DNA of 58,909 nt from Streptomonospora mangrovi (GCF_027604915.1 NZ_JAJAQC010000050.1:1-58909); one strand, 5' to 3'. Shown: positions 41,272-50,090, counted from the stretch's first letter. Notes: a model not told the origin generated them from the letters alone. Numbers and translations: made by a program.

Positions 41272-42680
41272 TGCTTGCGCAGATCGACCCTGGTACGCCC
41301 GGCGGCCTCCGGGCGGGCGGCGCGCGGGCCGGGCGCGGGGCGGAGGGGGCGGGTGTCGGTGGACCGCTGCCCCCGGCCGGCCCGGGCGGCCGCCTCGCCC
41401 AGGGAGACGAACGTGACCCGCTCGTCGGCCAGGGTGAGGCCGGTGCCGGTCTCGCGGCCCGCCACCAGGCTCGGCAGGTGGTGGACCGTGGTCCAGGCCA
41501 CCTGCTCGATGATGGACAGGCTCTCGCGGGAGGTCGTCAGGCCCCGCCCGGCAATGCCGGCCCGGCCGACGAAGTCCTGGAGTTGCCCCCAAGCCGGTGC
41601 GACCGTGTCGGCCAGAAGCGCCGGGATCCGCTCGGAGGCGCGGGCGGGGCAGGGGCCGCGGCGCTCGGATTCGTACCGCCAGCCGCGGGTGTCGTCGGCG
41701 GCGTCGGCGGTGCGCGCGCCCCGGGGCATGAGGGTCAGCTCGACCTCGGGCAGGCCCCGCTCCCACGAGGAGATCCTCGAGAAGAACCCGGAGCGGAAAT
41801 CGCTCGCCTGGTCCTCCTGCCAGATTCGCAGGTATTCGGCCAGGCCCGCCTGGCCGCCCTTCTCCAGCGCGTAATGGTAGACGCCGGTGCTGCGGCCGGG
41901 CACGCCGTTGAGCGCGCCCAGCACCGACATCCCGCCCAGTCCGCGCAGGGTGGCCGCGGTGCGCAGTTCCCGGATGTTGTTCACGACCGCCATGGCGAGG
42001 TCGCTCGCACGGCGGATCTGGCGCGCGCCGGGCGCCTTCATGCGCCCCCACGGCCCCATCAACTGCTCCACCCCGAAGAGGACGTTGTAGAACTGCTGGC
42101 GCGCCATGGAGGCGAGGGTTTCCCGCACCAACTGCTCCCCGCCGGGAGGGCGCTTGTGCCCCATCTCCACCATCACGGCGTGGTAGGGGTGCCGCTCGTC
42201 GGCGATCGTGATGCCCTGGCCGCCCCAGTTGAGGAAGACGTCTTGATAGGCGGCGTCGAAGACGCCGTTGACGGACCGCAGGAATCGCTCCTGGTCCTCA
42301 CGCAGGGGGTACACCGGGAAGCCCTCGCCCTGCCAGACGTGGGGGTGAACCTTCTTGGCGTAGATGTCGGTGCAGTCGGTCGCGACGAGGCGCTCGGCCC
42401 GAGGGAGGCGCCCCTCGCCGCGCCCGCTCATCCGGGCCACCGTGTCGACCAGCGCGCGCAGGTAGACGACCTCGACCATGATGGTCGACAGCGTCGAGAA
42501 GACCACGCTGCGCTCGCGGTCCTCATCGAGCCCCGCGAGCGCCCGCTGCGCGGGCTCCGCCTCCAGCAGCTCCGTGATCCGCCACGGCTCGTGCCGGGCC
42601 TCCTCGACAGCCGCGACCAACGACACCACGCCTTGTGGCGGCATCGTGCCCACCCCGTCCCCGTTGACGTCCGGGCACAT
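41250..42680 (-). CDS. protein of unknown function, about 476 residues
   Basis: I do not recognise this family. It is soluble, with no signal or membrane helix. The body (about 50-430) is rich in Trp, His and Arg with well-ordered character: DCTDIYAKKVHPHVWQGEGF, FLNWGGQGITIADERHPYHAV and later RISSWERGLPEVELTLM. Several His and acidic residues in the first half could bind a metal. The last 40 residues are Arg/Pro-rich. The start is the ATG of MCPDVNGDG with GGGGGA 7 nt upstream. It converges on the monooxygenase/methyltransferase pair and runs alongside a TetR gene. Confidence 0.7.
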   Translation of the reverse strand: MCPDVNGDGVGTMPPQGVVSLVAAVEEARHEPWRITELLEAEPAQRALAGLDEDRERSVVFSTLSTIMVEVVYLRALVDTVARMSGRGEGRLPRAERLVATDCTDIYAKKVHPHVWQGEGFPVYPLREDQERFLRSVNGVFDAAYQDVFLNWGGQGITIADERHPYHAVMVEMGHKRPPGGEQLVRETLASMARQQFYNVLFGVEQLMGPWGRMKAPGARQIRRASDLAMAVVNNIRELRTAATLRGLGGMSVLGALNGVPGRSTGVYHYALEKGGQAGLAEYLRIWQEDQASDFRSGFFSRISSWERGLPEVELTLMPRGARTADAADDTRGWRYESERRGPCPARASERIPALLADTVAPAWGQLQDFVGRAGIAGRGLTTSRESLSIIEQVAWTTVHHLPSLVAGRETGTGLTLADERVTFVSLGEAAARAGRGQRSTDTRPLRPAPGPRAARPEAAGRTRVDLRKHPRPTAR

Positions 42681-42734
42681 CCTAGAATCCCCCTGCTCAC
42701 CGCCCACGGGGAGGGTCGGCGGCGCCGGCACGTC

Positions 42735-43358
42735 TCAGGGGCGGGGGCGGAGGCCGTTGAGGCAGGTGGTGGTGATGGGGTCGGCCAGGTCGGCGAAGGG
42801 GACCTCGGGGTCGACGAGCCACTGGACCAGGGCGCCCTCGATCGCGGCGACCACGACGGCGGCCTCGGCCTGGCCGAGGCCGGGTCGCAGGTCGCCGTCC
42901 CGGCCGGCCTCGGCGAGCAGGTCGGCGATGACCGACCGGTAGGCGCGGTAGACCTCGGCGAGGTCCAAGGCGGGGGCGGCGGTGCCGCCGGGCGGGGTGC
43001 CGGGGCGGGCGCGGCCGGTGCTCCACAGGTCGACCATGATCCGGGCGAGGTCGGGTTCGGCCGCGAGCATGGCGACGGCGCCGCGGACGAGGTCGGCGAG
43101 GCGCTGGACGGCGGGCCGCCCCGGCCGGGCGGCCGCGGCCGTGAGCCGTTCGGAGCGGGCGGCCACGCGCGCGAACGCCGCGCGCAGCAGCGCGTCGCGG
43201 CTGTCGAAGTAGAGGTAGACGCTGCCCTTGGCGATGCCGGCCTCGGCGGCGACGTCCTCGATCCGGGTGGCGGCGAATCCGCGGCGGGCGAACACCCGCA
43301 CGGCGGCGTCCAGGACGTCCTCGCGGCGCGCGGCGCGGTCGACCCTCTTGGGTGCCAT
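42735..43358 (-). CDS. TetR family transcriptional regulator
   Basis: Protein of 207 residues. The N-terminal helix-turn-helix domain is textbook (VFARRGFAATRIEDVAAEAGIAKGSVYLYFDSRDALL, about 24-60). The C-terminal helical ligand domain contains MVDLWSTG and VVAAIEGALVQWLVDPEVP. It lies just downstream of a membrane-protein gene whose upstream region has a TetR-type palindrome, so control of that gene, and possibly of itself, is likely. The ligand is unknown. Confidence 0.92.
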   Translation of the reverse strand: MAPKRVDRAARREDVLDAAVRVFARRGFAATRIEDVAAEAGIAKGSVYLYFDSRDALLRAAFARVAARSERLTAAAARPGRPAVQRLADLVRGAVAMLAAEPDLARIMVDLWSTGRARPGTPPGGTAAPALDLAEVYRAYRSVIADLLAEAGRDGDLRPGLGQAEAAVVVAAIEGALVQWLVDPEVPFADLADPITTTCLNGLRPRP

Positions 43359-43461
43359 GGTGTCTCTCCCTCACTCGCCCGGGTGCGGCCGGCTGCCCCA
43401 TCATCGCGCCCGCGCGGCACCGCCGGCGCCGGGGAGGCGGTGCCCCGGCGCGGGGCGGCCG

Positions 43462-44190
43462 TCACCGCGCCCGTGCGGGGCCGCCCGCCTCGCGCGGCGG
43501 CGGTGCGGTGGCGCCCGGCGGCGCGGCGGTGGCGCCCGGGGGCGCGGCCTCGGCCGCCGGCGGCTCCGGCACGGCCCCCGGCGCCTCCGGCAGCAGGTGG
43601 CCCAAGAGCAGCTTGACCAGGCCGACCGGTGCCAGCCAGGCGATCGCCGGGGGGACGTCGAGCAGTGCCGCGGCCGCCGTGACGCCCACGGCGGTGGCGG
43701 CGAAGGCGGCGGGCCGGCGCAGCCGCTCGGGCGCGGCGACGACGCCTACTGCCGCGCCGAGGGTGGCCAGGTAGACCGCCGCGCCCTCGGCGAGGGAGAG
43801 GCCGGGCACGGCCCAGGCCGCCACCAGCGGCTGGACGTGCGCGGCCACGAACCCGAGGTGGTGGGGCCATCTGCGGTGCGGGCCGTGGAAGCGCCGCTTG
43901 GCGGCGCCGGTGGCGTTGGCGGTGGCGCCGCCGGCGTAGTCGAAGGCGATGATCGCGGCGACGGCGGCGGCCGTCAGGGACCATCCGGCGGCGCCCGCCC
44001 CCGCCAGGGCGAGGCCCGCCCCCAGCACCGCCGCGGCGAAGGTCACCACCACCTCGCCCCGGGCGGCCCCCGGCGCCACCAGCAGGTCGGCGATCCGCCG
44101 GCCGGTTCCCGCCCGCGCTCGCGGCGCCGGGACGGCGCCGCCCGCGCCCGCCCGCTCCGCCGCGTCTCCGTCCGCTTCCGGTGGTGCCAT
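43462..44190 (-). CDS. integral membrane protein of unknown function under TetR control
   Basis: Protein of 242 residues with about six membrane helices. The inner region between helices 2 and 3 has a conserved-looking polar cluster (FDYAGGATANATG, then RRFHGPHRRWPHH). The C-terminal 40 residues repeat PPGAT-type Pro/Ala units. The start is the ATG at 44190 with GGGAGG 6 nt upstream; the next upstream ATG lies inside the operator. No transporter family is recognised. It sits upstream of, and in the same direction as, the TetR gene. Confidence 0.7.
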   Translation of the reverse strand: MAPPEADGDAAERAGAGGAVPAPRARAGTGRRIADLLVAPGAARGEVVVTFAAAVLGAGLALAGAGAAGWSLTAAAVAAIIAFDYAGGATANATGAAKRRFHGPHRRWPHHLGFVAAHVQPLVAAWAVPGLSLAEGAAVYLATLGAAVGVVAAPERLRRPAAFAATAVGVTAAAALLDVPPAIAWLAPVGLVKLLLGHLLPEAPGAVPEPPAAEAAPPGATAAPPGATAPPPREAGGPARAR

Positions 44191-44208
44191 CGGGGGCCTC
44201 CCGTTTTT

Positions 44209-44230
44209 CATGACTGACTGGTCAGTCATG
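44209..44230. promoter_or_regulatory. TetR-type operator
   Basis: Perfect 10-bp arms CATGACTGAC and GTCAGTCATG around a 2-nt centre, 18 nt before the chosen start of the membrane protein. The repeated TGACTGAC/GTCAGTCA core is the classic form of TetR-family operators. The TetR gene beside it is the obvious candidate to bind here. Confidence 0.8.
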
Positions 44231-44474
44231 TTAGGCGGGCGCTCACGCGGCGTCAACGGCGACCCGGCCGCCCGCCCCGGCTCCCCCGGCGCCTTCCCCG
44301 GCATGTGCGGGATATCGGCGCCGCCGCCGCGCTAAATCCCGGGAGGCCCCATTGACTACGGTCCGAATAAATTCTCCCCACGCCCCCCACTTGTCACAGA
44401 ATGCGATCGACCGTAAACGCCGGGCGCTTATCCCCCCGTTTCACCTGCCGTTTTCCCAGTTCATGGCGGCGAAT

Positions 44475-44498
44475 GTTTTGCGCGGGTTATTCGGGTAG
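44475..44498 (+). promoter_or_regulatory. SigB/SigF-type promoter of the gas vesicle operon
   Basis: GTTT, 14 nt, GGGTAG. The actinobacterial general-stress sigma consensus is GNNT-N14-16-GGGTA(C/T); only the last base differs. It lies 54 nt before gvpO. The 44231-44474 stretch upstream has no gene and includes an AT-rich patch near 44,365 (AATAAATTC). Confidence 0.65.
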
Positions 44499-44551
44499 CA
44501 CTCCACGCATGGTCAGGCCGTTCCACGGTGCCGGAAGAAGGATTGGACCCG

Positions 44552-44863
44552 ATGAGCCAGGACAGCAGCGCCGATGACGACACCCAGCGGCGTGGTGCCT
44601 CCGGCAAGAAGACGGTGGCTAATCGCCTCAATGCCGCTCGCCAGCAGTTCGAGGAGGTGACCGGGATTGAGGTGGAAAGCGTCTCCGGGATCAAAAAGAA
44701 CGACGAGGGCTGGACCGTGACGCTGGAGGCGCTGGAACTGCGGCGCGTCCCCGACACCGTCAGCCTGCTCGCCACCTACACCGTGGACGTCGACGCCGAC
44801 GGCGACCTCGTGGGCTACGAGCGGCTCCACCGCTACACGCGCGGCCGCTCCGACAGCCGCTGA
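44552..44863 (+). CDS. gvpO: gas vesicle protein GvpO
   Basis: First gene of the gvp set, 103 residues from the ATG of [10 protein letters not shown] disordered polar N-terminus (1-30) is followed by an alpha/beta GvpO domain ([47 protein letters not shown]), seen in both actinobacterial and haloarchaeal clusters. GvpO is needed for vesicle formation in haloarchaea, possibly as a regulator. The ribosome site AAGGA lies at 9-nt spacing. Confidence 0.88.
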   Translation: MSQDSSADDDTQRRGASGKKTVANRLNAARQQFEEVTGIEVESVSGIKKNDEGWTVTLEALELRRVPDTVSLLATYTVDVDADGDLVGYERLHRYTRGRSDSR

Positions 44864-44933
44864 GCGAGCCGCCGCGGCGCCACCTGCGGCGTCTTCGCGG
44901 CCGGCCCTCCAGACGCAAAGGAGCAGCAGTCTC

Positions 44934-45347
44934 ATGACCGTAATGCAGCAGTCCGGGGGCGGAAAGTCGTCCGGCAACCTCTACGAAGTACTGGACCTCA
45001 TCCTGGACAAGGGTCTGGTGATCGACGTGTTCGCCAGGGTCTCCCTCGTGGGCATCGAACTCCTCACCGTCGACGTGCGGATCGTTGTCGCCAGCGTCGA
45101 CACCTACCTGCGCTTCGCCGAGGCGTGCAACCGCCTCGACCTCACCACCAGCGGCGGCGCGGGCCTGCCCGACCTGGTGAACGGCGCCGTCGAGGGCGGC
45201 GCCCGCAACAAGTCCAAGGGCGCCCTGACCGGCGCCGCCGATGCGCTGAAGGACTCCCTGCGCTCCGACGGCGAAGAGGAGCGCGCGCCCGCCAAGACCC
45301 GCCGCCGCAGCAGCAGCTCCGGTGACAGCCGGAAGGAGAGCGAATGA
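44934..45347 (+). CDS. gvpA: gas vesicle structural protein GvpA
   Basis: Major shell protein. The hydrophobic core (about 15-66: [36 protein letters not shown], then [12 protein letters not shown]) is the conserved amphipathic rib fold. The 137-residue length reflects a long charged tail (about 75-137, Lys/Arg/Ser/Glu-rich) absent from cyanobacterial GvpA, a feature of actinobacterial forms. AAAGGAG lies 10 nt upstream. The stop overlaps gvpF by 4 bases. Confidence 0.92.
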   Translation: MTVMQQSGGGKSSGNLYEVLDLILDKGLVIDVFARVSLVGIELLTVDVRIVVASVDTYLRFAEACNRLDLTTSGGAGLPDLVNGAVEGGARNKSKGALTGAADALKDSLRSDGEEERAPAKTRRRSSSSGDSRKESE

Positions 45348-46075
45348 GCACCTACGTCTACGGGATCACCCACGACAGTGAGTCCCTGGACGCGGCCAAG
45401 CTCACCGGCGTGGGCGAACCCCCCAGCGAGGTGCGGTTCGTGCGCGCCGACGGGCTGGCGGCCGCCGTCAGCACCACGCCCGACGGGTTGCGCGCCAAGC
45501 GCCGCGACCTCGCCGCGCACCAGGAGGTCCTGGTCGAGCTGGCGCGCGAGGCGGCCGTGCTGCCGATGCGCTTCGGCGCCGTGGCCCCCGACGACGAGTC
45601 GGTCGCCGCGGAGCTGCGCCGCTCCAAGGAGCACTACAGCGCCCTGCTGGAGCGCCTGCGCGACCGGGTCGAGGTCAACGTGAAGGCCACCCACATCGAG
45701 GAGGCCGCGCTGCGCGCCGTCCTCACCGAGGACGAGGAACTGCGCCGGACCAACGAGCGGCTGCGCGCCGCCGGCGGCGGCACCCCCGCCGACCGCATGG
45801 CCTTCGGCGAGCAGGTCGCCGCGGCGCTGGAGGAGCTGCGCCGGCGCGACGCCGACGCGGTGGTGGAGCCCCTCTCCAAGCACGCCGACCAGGTCTCGAT
45901 GGGGCCGCCGGTCGACAACTGCCTCGCCAACGTCTCGCTCCTCATCCACCGCGACAAGGTCGAGGAGCTGAACCGCGAGGTGGGGCGCCTCCAGGGCCGA
46001 CTGGGCCAGCTCATGGAGTTCAAGGTCAACGGCCCGCTGCCGCCCTACAGCTTCGTGACGGAGCCGGGCCGCTAG
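45344..46075 (+). CDS. gvpF: gas vesicle accessory protein GvpF (GvpF/L family)
   Basis: Protein of 243 residues of the GvpF/L family. It begins STYVYGITH, and the conserved VLPMRFG segment and the terminal GPLPPYSFV motif are intact. GvpF/L proteins bind GvpA monomers and act early in assembly. ATGA overlap with gvpA implies coupled translation. Confidence 0.93.
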   Translation: MSTYVYGITHDSESLDAAKLTGVGEPPSEVRFVRADGLAAAVSTTPDGLRAKRRDLAAHQEVLVELAREAAVLPMRFGAVAPDDESVAAELRRSKEHYSALLERLRDRVEVNVKATHIEEAALRAVLTEDEELRRTNERLRAAGGGTPADRMAFGEQVAAALEELRRRDADAVVEPLSKHADQVSMGPPVDNCLANVSLLIHRDKVEELNREVGRLQGRLGQLMEFKVNGPLPPYSFVTEPGR

Positions 46076-46111
46076 CGCGGCTCGGCCGCCGCCGCGCGGG
46101 AGGTGGTCCCC

Positions 46112-46360
46112 ATGGGCCTCATCAAAGCGATCCTCACCGCCCCCACGGCCCCCATCCGGTTCGTGGACTGGACGGCCCGCCAGGTCCTCGACGCCGCCGA
46201 GCGCGAGTACTACGACCCGGCGGCGATCCGCCAGCGCCTCGCCGACCTCTCCGCCCAACTGGACAACGGGGAGATCACCGAGGAGGAATTCGACCGGATG
46301 GAGGACGAGTTGCTGGACCGGCTCGAAGAGGCCGAGGAATACCTGAACGAAAGACAATGA
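46112..46360 (+). CDS. gvpG: gas vesicle protein GvpG
   Basis: Small helical protein of 82 residues from the ATG of MGLIKAIL, 8 nt after GGGAGG; a GTG three codons upstream is too close to that site. The N-terminal amphipathic segment TAPTAPIRFVDW is followed by an acidic coiled coil (LSAQLDNGEITEEEFDRMEDELLDRLEEAEEYL). This is the typical GvpG order and length. Confidence 0.9.
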   Translation: MGLIKAILTAPTAPIRFVDWTARQVLDAAEREYYDPAAIRQRLADLSAQLDNGEITEEEFDRMEDELLDRLEEAEEYLNERQ

Positions 46361-46373
46361 GGAGCCATCCGGT

Positions 46374-47057
46374 ATGAACCAGACCGGAAAAATCGTTGCC
46401 GCGGCGGTCGGCGGCTATATTCTCGGCCGGCGCAAGAAATTCAAGCTGGCCGTGGGACTCGGCCTCTATCTGGGCGCGCGCAAGCTCAACATCAGCCCGC
46501 AGATGGTCGTCAAGGGGCTGACCAAGGAACTGGGCGCGCTGCCGGTCGTGGGTGAACTCAAGGACCAGACCCGCGACCAGTTGGTCGCCACCGGAAAGGA
46601 CGCCGCCGGCAAGCTGGTGACCAAGTGGGCGGGCGGCCTGGCCGACTCCCTCAACGACCGCACCGAGCGGCTGCGCGGCGGCGCCTCCGAGGCCGCTTCC
46701 TCGGCGGCCGGCGCCGCCACGGGCGCCGCGGCCACGGCCACCGGCCGGCGCCGCTCGCAGGAGGCGGACGAGGACGCGGACGTCGAGGAGCCCGCGGCCC
46801 GCGGCGGCGACGCGGCCGAGGACACCGACGACACCGACGACCGCGGCCCCGAGGAGCGCGCCGACGACGGCGAGGACGCCGAGCGCGCCGAGCGGCCCGC
46901 CCGCACCCGCTCTTCGGGCACCCGCTCGGCCACCCGGAAGGCGGCCGGCGCCGCCACCGGCACCGCCCGCAAGGCCGCGCCGCGCAAGCGCGCCGCCAAG
47001 CCCGGCACCACCCGGCGCCGCGCCTCCTCCGGTGAGGACGGTGACAAGCGTGGCTGA
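46374..47057 (+). CDS. gvpY: gas vesicle cluster protein GvpY
   Basis: Protein of 227 residues in the gvpY position of Streptomyces-type clusters. A short conserved N-terminal part (VAAAVGGYILGRRKKFKLAVGLGLYLGARKL, about 8-38) carries Gly-rich hydrophobic helices. The rest is a low-complexity tail: acidic (about 125-165), then Ala/Lys/Arg-rich like histone tails (about 170-227). No biochemical function is established. Its end overlaps the start of gvpZ. Confidence 0.75.
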   Translation: MNQTGKIVAAAVGGYILGRRKKFKLAVGLGLYLGARKLNISPQMVVKGLTKELGALPVVGELKDQTRDQLVATGKDAAGKLVTKWAGGLADSLNDRTERLRGGASEAASSAAGAATGAAATATGRRRSQEADEDADVEEPAARGGDAAEDTDDTDDRGPEERADDGEDAERAERPARTRSSGTRSATRKAAGAATGTARKAAPRKRAAKPGTTRRRASSGEDGDKRG

Positions 47058-48312
47058 GCAGACCGCCGGCCCGCTGACGCGGCTGCGCGAGGCGGCCGAC
47101 CGCAACGAGGGCACCGCGCGGCTCGCCGACGCCGTGGGCGACTACGTCTCAGCCAAGGCGAGCAGCCTCATCAGCGGTGCCGCCGGCAAGCTCGGGGAGT
47201 CGGTGACGCGCCTGGCCGGCGACGGCGGCGCGGCCGCGATCGCCACGGGCGGCGCCAAGATCGCCCAGGGCAAGAACCCGGCGAGCGCGATCGCCTCGGC
47301 CGGCGCCACCGGCGCGAAGGAGAAGGTGAAGGGCATGCTGGGTCGCCTCAAGGGCGGCGGGGGAAGCGGACCGAAGGCGATCAACATCGTCGAGACCATC
47401 GACGTGGGCGTGCCCGTGCGGACCGCCTACAACCAGTGGACCCGCTTCCCCGACTTCGGCTCCTTCGCCAAGGGCGTGCAGAGCGTCGAGAAGACCGACG
47501 AGGTGTCGTCCAACTGGAAGGCGAAGGTCTTCTGGTCCAGCCGGAGCTGGAAGGGCAGCGTCACCGAGCAGATCCAGGACTACCGCATCGCCTGGACCAC
47601 GGAGGGCGCCAAGGGCACCAACCGGGGTGTCGTGACGTTCCACCCCCTCGCCGAGAACCTCACCCGCGTGCTGCTGGTCGTGGAGTACTACCCCAAGGGG
47701 CTCTTCGAGCGGACCGGCAACATCTGGCGCGCCCAGGGGCGGCGCCTGCGCCTGGACCTCAAGCACTACCGGCGGCACGTGATGCTCATGGCCCAGGCCG
47801 ACGCCGAGGAGCTGGACGGCTGGCGCGGCGAGATCCGCGACGGCTCGGTCGTGCTGGGCCACGAGGACGCGCTCGCCCTGGAGGAGGCCGGCCTCACCGA
47901 CGCGGAGTGGGCGGCCCTGGCCGAACTGGACGAGGACGAGCGCGCCGAGCTTGAGGAGCTGGACGAGGACGAGCGGGCCGAGCTGGCCGCGCTGAGCGAG
48001 GAGGAGCGCGCCGAGCTGGCCGACCTGGCCGAGGCGGGCGGGGCGGACGGATCCGCCGACGCCGCCGAGGAGGACCGGCTGGACGACGGCGCCGAGGTGG
48101 ACGAGGAGGCCGAGGAGGACGAGGACCGCGAGTACCACGACGAGCCCGAGGACGAGTTCGAGGAGGAGCCGGAGGAGGAGCCCGAGCCCCGGGACCGCGA
48201 CCGCGAGGAGGCCGTGGACGCCGAGGACGACGTGGACGCCGAGGAGCCCGGCTACGAGGACGAGCCGGTCGACGAGGACCTGGAGGAGGAGCGCGGCGCC
48301 CGGCGCCGCTGA
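47050..48312 (+). CDS. gvpZ: gas vesicle cluster protein GvpZ, SRPBCC domain with acidic repeat tail
   Basis: Protein of about 420 residues. After an Ala/Gly-rich N-terminus, residues about 105-260 form a START/SRPBCC (polyketide cyclase-like) domain (VPVRTAYNQWTRFPDFGSFAKGVQSVEK, TEQIQDYRIAWTTEG). The C-terminal 150 residues are extremely acidic and include three ELDEDERAE-type repeats (about 288-325), then Asp/Glu runs. Matches the gvpZ slot of Streptomyces clusters. The start is uncertain between GTGs at 47032, 47041 and 47050; I use 47050, overlapping gvpY by 8 nt. Confidence 0.78.
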   Translation: MAEQTAGPLTRLREAADRNEGTARLADAVGDYVSAKASSLISGAAGKLGESVTRLAGDGGAAAIATGGAKIAQGKNPASAIASAGATGAKEKVKGMLGRLKGGGGSGPKAINIVETIDVGVPVRTAYNQWTRFPDFGSFAKGVQSVEKTDEVSSNWKAKVFWSSRSWKGSVTEQIQDYRIAWTTEGAKGTNRGVVTFHPLAENLTRVLLVVEYYPKGLFERTGNIWRAQGRRLRLDLKHYRRHVMLMAQADAEELDGWRGEIRDGSVVLGHEDALALEEAGLTDAEWAALAELDEDERAELEELDEDERAELAALSEEERAELADLAEAGGADGSADAAEEDRLDDGAEVDEEAEEDEDREYHDEPEDEFEEEPEEEPEPRDRDREEAVDAEDDVDAEEPGYEDEPVDEDLEEERGARRR

Positions 48313-48410
48313 CGCGCTCCGTCCCCCGCGGTGGGCGCCCCCGAGCGCGGCGTCGCCCTCCTGCCGTCCGGGCGGACACGGACACCAGAAACGGGAAGTG
48401 GGAGGCAGAC

Positions 48411-48863
48411 GTGACCGAACCGGCCCCCTGGAGCGGCGAACCGCGCCAGATCCGGTCCCGCGGCGGCTCGTCCTCGGCGAACCTGGCCGACGTGCTGGAG
48501 CGGGTCCTGGACAAGGGCGTCGTCATCGCCGGGGACATCAAGATCAACCTGCTGGACATCGAGCTGCTGACCGTCAAGCTGCGGCTGCTGGTGGCCTCGG
48601 TCGACAAGGCCAAGGAGATGGGCATCGACTGGTGGGAGAACGACCCCGCCCTGTCGTCCAAGGCGGCCCAGCGCGCCGAGCGGGAGCTGGCCGAGGAGAA
48701 CGAGCGCCTGCGCGAGCGCATCGCCGCTCTGGAGGAGCACCGCGCCGCGCCGCTGGAGGCCGGCGGTCAGGGCACCGGTGGAGCGGAGACCGGCCCCGGC
48801 GCCGGAGAGGAGACCGCGGCGCCGGCCGAGCGGCCCGCCGCACGCGAGGAGGACGAGAAGTGA
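48411..48863 (+). CDS. gvpJ: gas vesicle protein GvpJ (GvpA-like)
   Basis: GvpA/J/M-family minor structural protein of 150 residues. Core LADVLERVLDKGVVIAGDIKINLLDIELLTVKLRLLVASVDKAKEMGIDWW (about 25-75, described by its ends). It differs from GvpA in having AGDI after the first helix and a coiled-coil tail (ENERLRERIAALEEH), both GvpJ traits. Probably a tip or nucleation component. Overlaps gvpL by 4 bases. Confidence 0.9.
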   Translation: MTEPAPWSGEPRQIRSRGGSSSANLADVLERVLDKGVVIAGDIKINLLDIELLTVKLRLLVASVDKAKEMGIDWWENDPALSSKAAQRAERELAEENERLRERIAALEEHRAAPLEAGGQGTGGAETGPGAGEETAAPAERPAAREEDEK

Positions 48864-49705
48864 GCGCACCCCAGGAGGCGAGCTATGTCTACGCGGTGGC
48901 CCGCCCCTTCGCCGCCGAGGCGGTGGCCGGCCTCGCGGGGGTCGGCGGGTACCCCGTCCACCTGGTGGCGCACGAGGGGCTGGCCGCCGTGGTCAGCGCC
49001 GTGCCGCTGCACGAGTTCGACGAGGAGGCGCTGCGCGCCAACCTGGAGGACCTTGGCTGGCTGGAGGAGGTGGCGCGCGCCCACCACACGGTGGTCGACG
49101 CCGCCGCCCGGCACACCGACGTCGTGCCGCTGCGGCTGGCCACCGTCTACCACGGCGACGAGCGGGTGCGGTCGGTGCTGGCCGAGGGGCGCGCGTCCTT
49201 CGAGCGGGCGCTGGGGCGCGTCGCGGGGTGCGTGGAGTTCGGGGTGAAGGTGTACGCCGACCCCGCCACGCGCACGCCCGCCGGCGCCGAGAAGTCGTCC
49301 GGGGCGCGCCCGGGTGAGAGCCCCGGGATGGCCTACCTGCGCAAGCGGCGCGAGCAGCGGGACCGCCGCGACGACACCTGGCGGACCGCCGCCGAGCTGT
49401 GCGACCGGCTCGACGCGAGCCTGGCGGAGTGGGCGCGGGCGCGCGAGCGGCACCGGCCGCAGGACGCGTCGCTGTCGGGCGAGTCGGGCGAGAACGTGCT
49501 CAACGCGGCCTACCTGGTGGCCGACGGCGACACCGGCGCCTTCCTCGACGCGGCGCAGCGGGTGCGCGACAGCGCGCCGGAGGGCACCCGGATCGAGGTG
49601 TCGGGGCCGTGGGCGCCGTACTCCTTCGCCGGCGTGGAGGCGCTTGAGGGGACGGCACCCGAGGCATCGGAGGCGACCGAGGCACCGGAGGGCGGGCGGC
49701 CGTGA
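48860..49705 (+). CDS. gvpL: gas vesicle accessory protein GvpL (GvpF/L family)
   Basis: Second GvpF/L paralog, 281 residues, starting at the GTG that overlaps gvpJ. It begins YVYAVARPF; the VVPLRLATVYHGDERV core and the GPWAPYSFAG terminal motif are intact, followed by a short Glu/Ala tail. The haloarchaeal GvpL contacts most accessory proteins. Ends with a 4-base overlap with gvpS. Confidence 0.92.
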   Translation: MSAPQEASYVYAVARPFAAEAVAGLAGVGGYPVHLVAHEGLAAVVSAVPLHEFDEEALRANLEDLGWLEEVARAHHTVVDAAARHTDVVPLRLATVYHGDERVRSVLAEGRASFERALGRVAGCVEFGVKVYADPATRTPAGAEKSSGARPGESPGMAYLRKRREQRDRRDDTWRTAAELCDRLDASLAEWARARERHRPQDASLSGESGENVLNAAYLVADGDTGAFLDAAQRVRDSAPEGTRIEVSGPWAPYSFAGVEALEGTAPEASEATEAPEGGRP

Positions 49706-50004
49706 GCGGATCGGAGTTTCCCGAGTACGAGGGGTCCTTCACCGGTTTCCCGGAGGAGTCGGCGTCGCTGTCGCGGATGCTGGACGAGGACCACCCGCTG
49801 GCCAACCGCGACATCTCGCTGGTGGACCTGCTCGACCGGGTGCTGGCCAAGGGGGTCGTCATCAGCGGCGACCTGACGGTGGCGATCGCCGACGTGGACC
49901 TGGTGCGCATCTCGCTGCACGCGCTGGTGTCGTCGGTCAACGAGAACGTGCCGTCGCCGTGGGAGCACGGCCACCCGCTGGCGGGGTGGGTGCGCTCCGA
50001 CTGA
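49702..50004 (+). CDS. gvpS: gas vesicle protein GvpS (GvpA-like)
   Basis: Third GvpA-related protein in the cluster, 100 residues. Core DISLVDLLDRVLAKGVVISGDLTVAIADVDLVRISLHALVSSV (about 38-80). It has a 35-residue acidic N-terminal extension and a very short tail. The GTG start overlaps gvpL. Its place between gvpL and gvpK identifies it as GvpS. Confidence 0.88.
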   Translation: MSGSEFPEYEGSFTGFPEESASLSRMLDEDHPLANRDISLVDLLDRVLAKGVVISGDLTVAIADVDLVRISLHALVSSVNENVPSPWEHGHPLAGWVRSD

Positions 50005-50090
50005 GCGAGCGGGTGCGGCCGGGCGGCCGAGTCAGGTGAGGAACCGGCAGGGAACGGGCCGTCGGCGCGGACCGGCGGAAGGGAGGCAGC

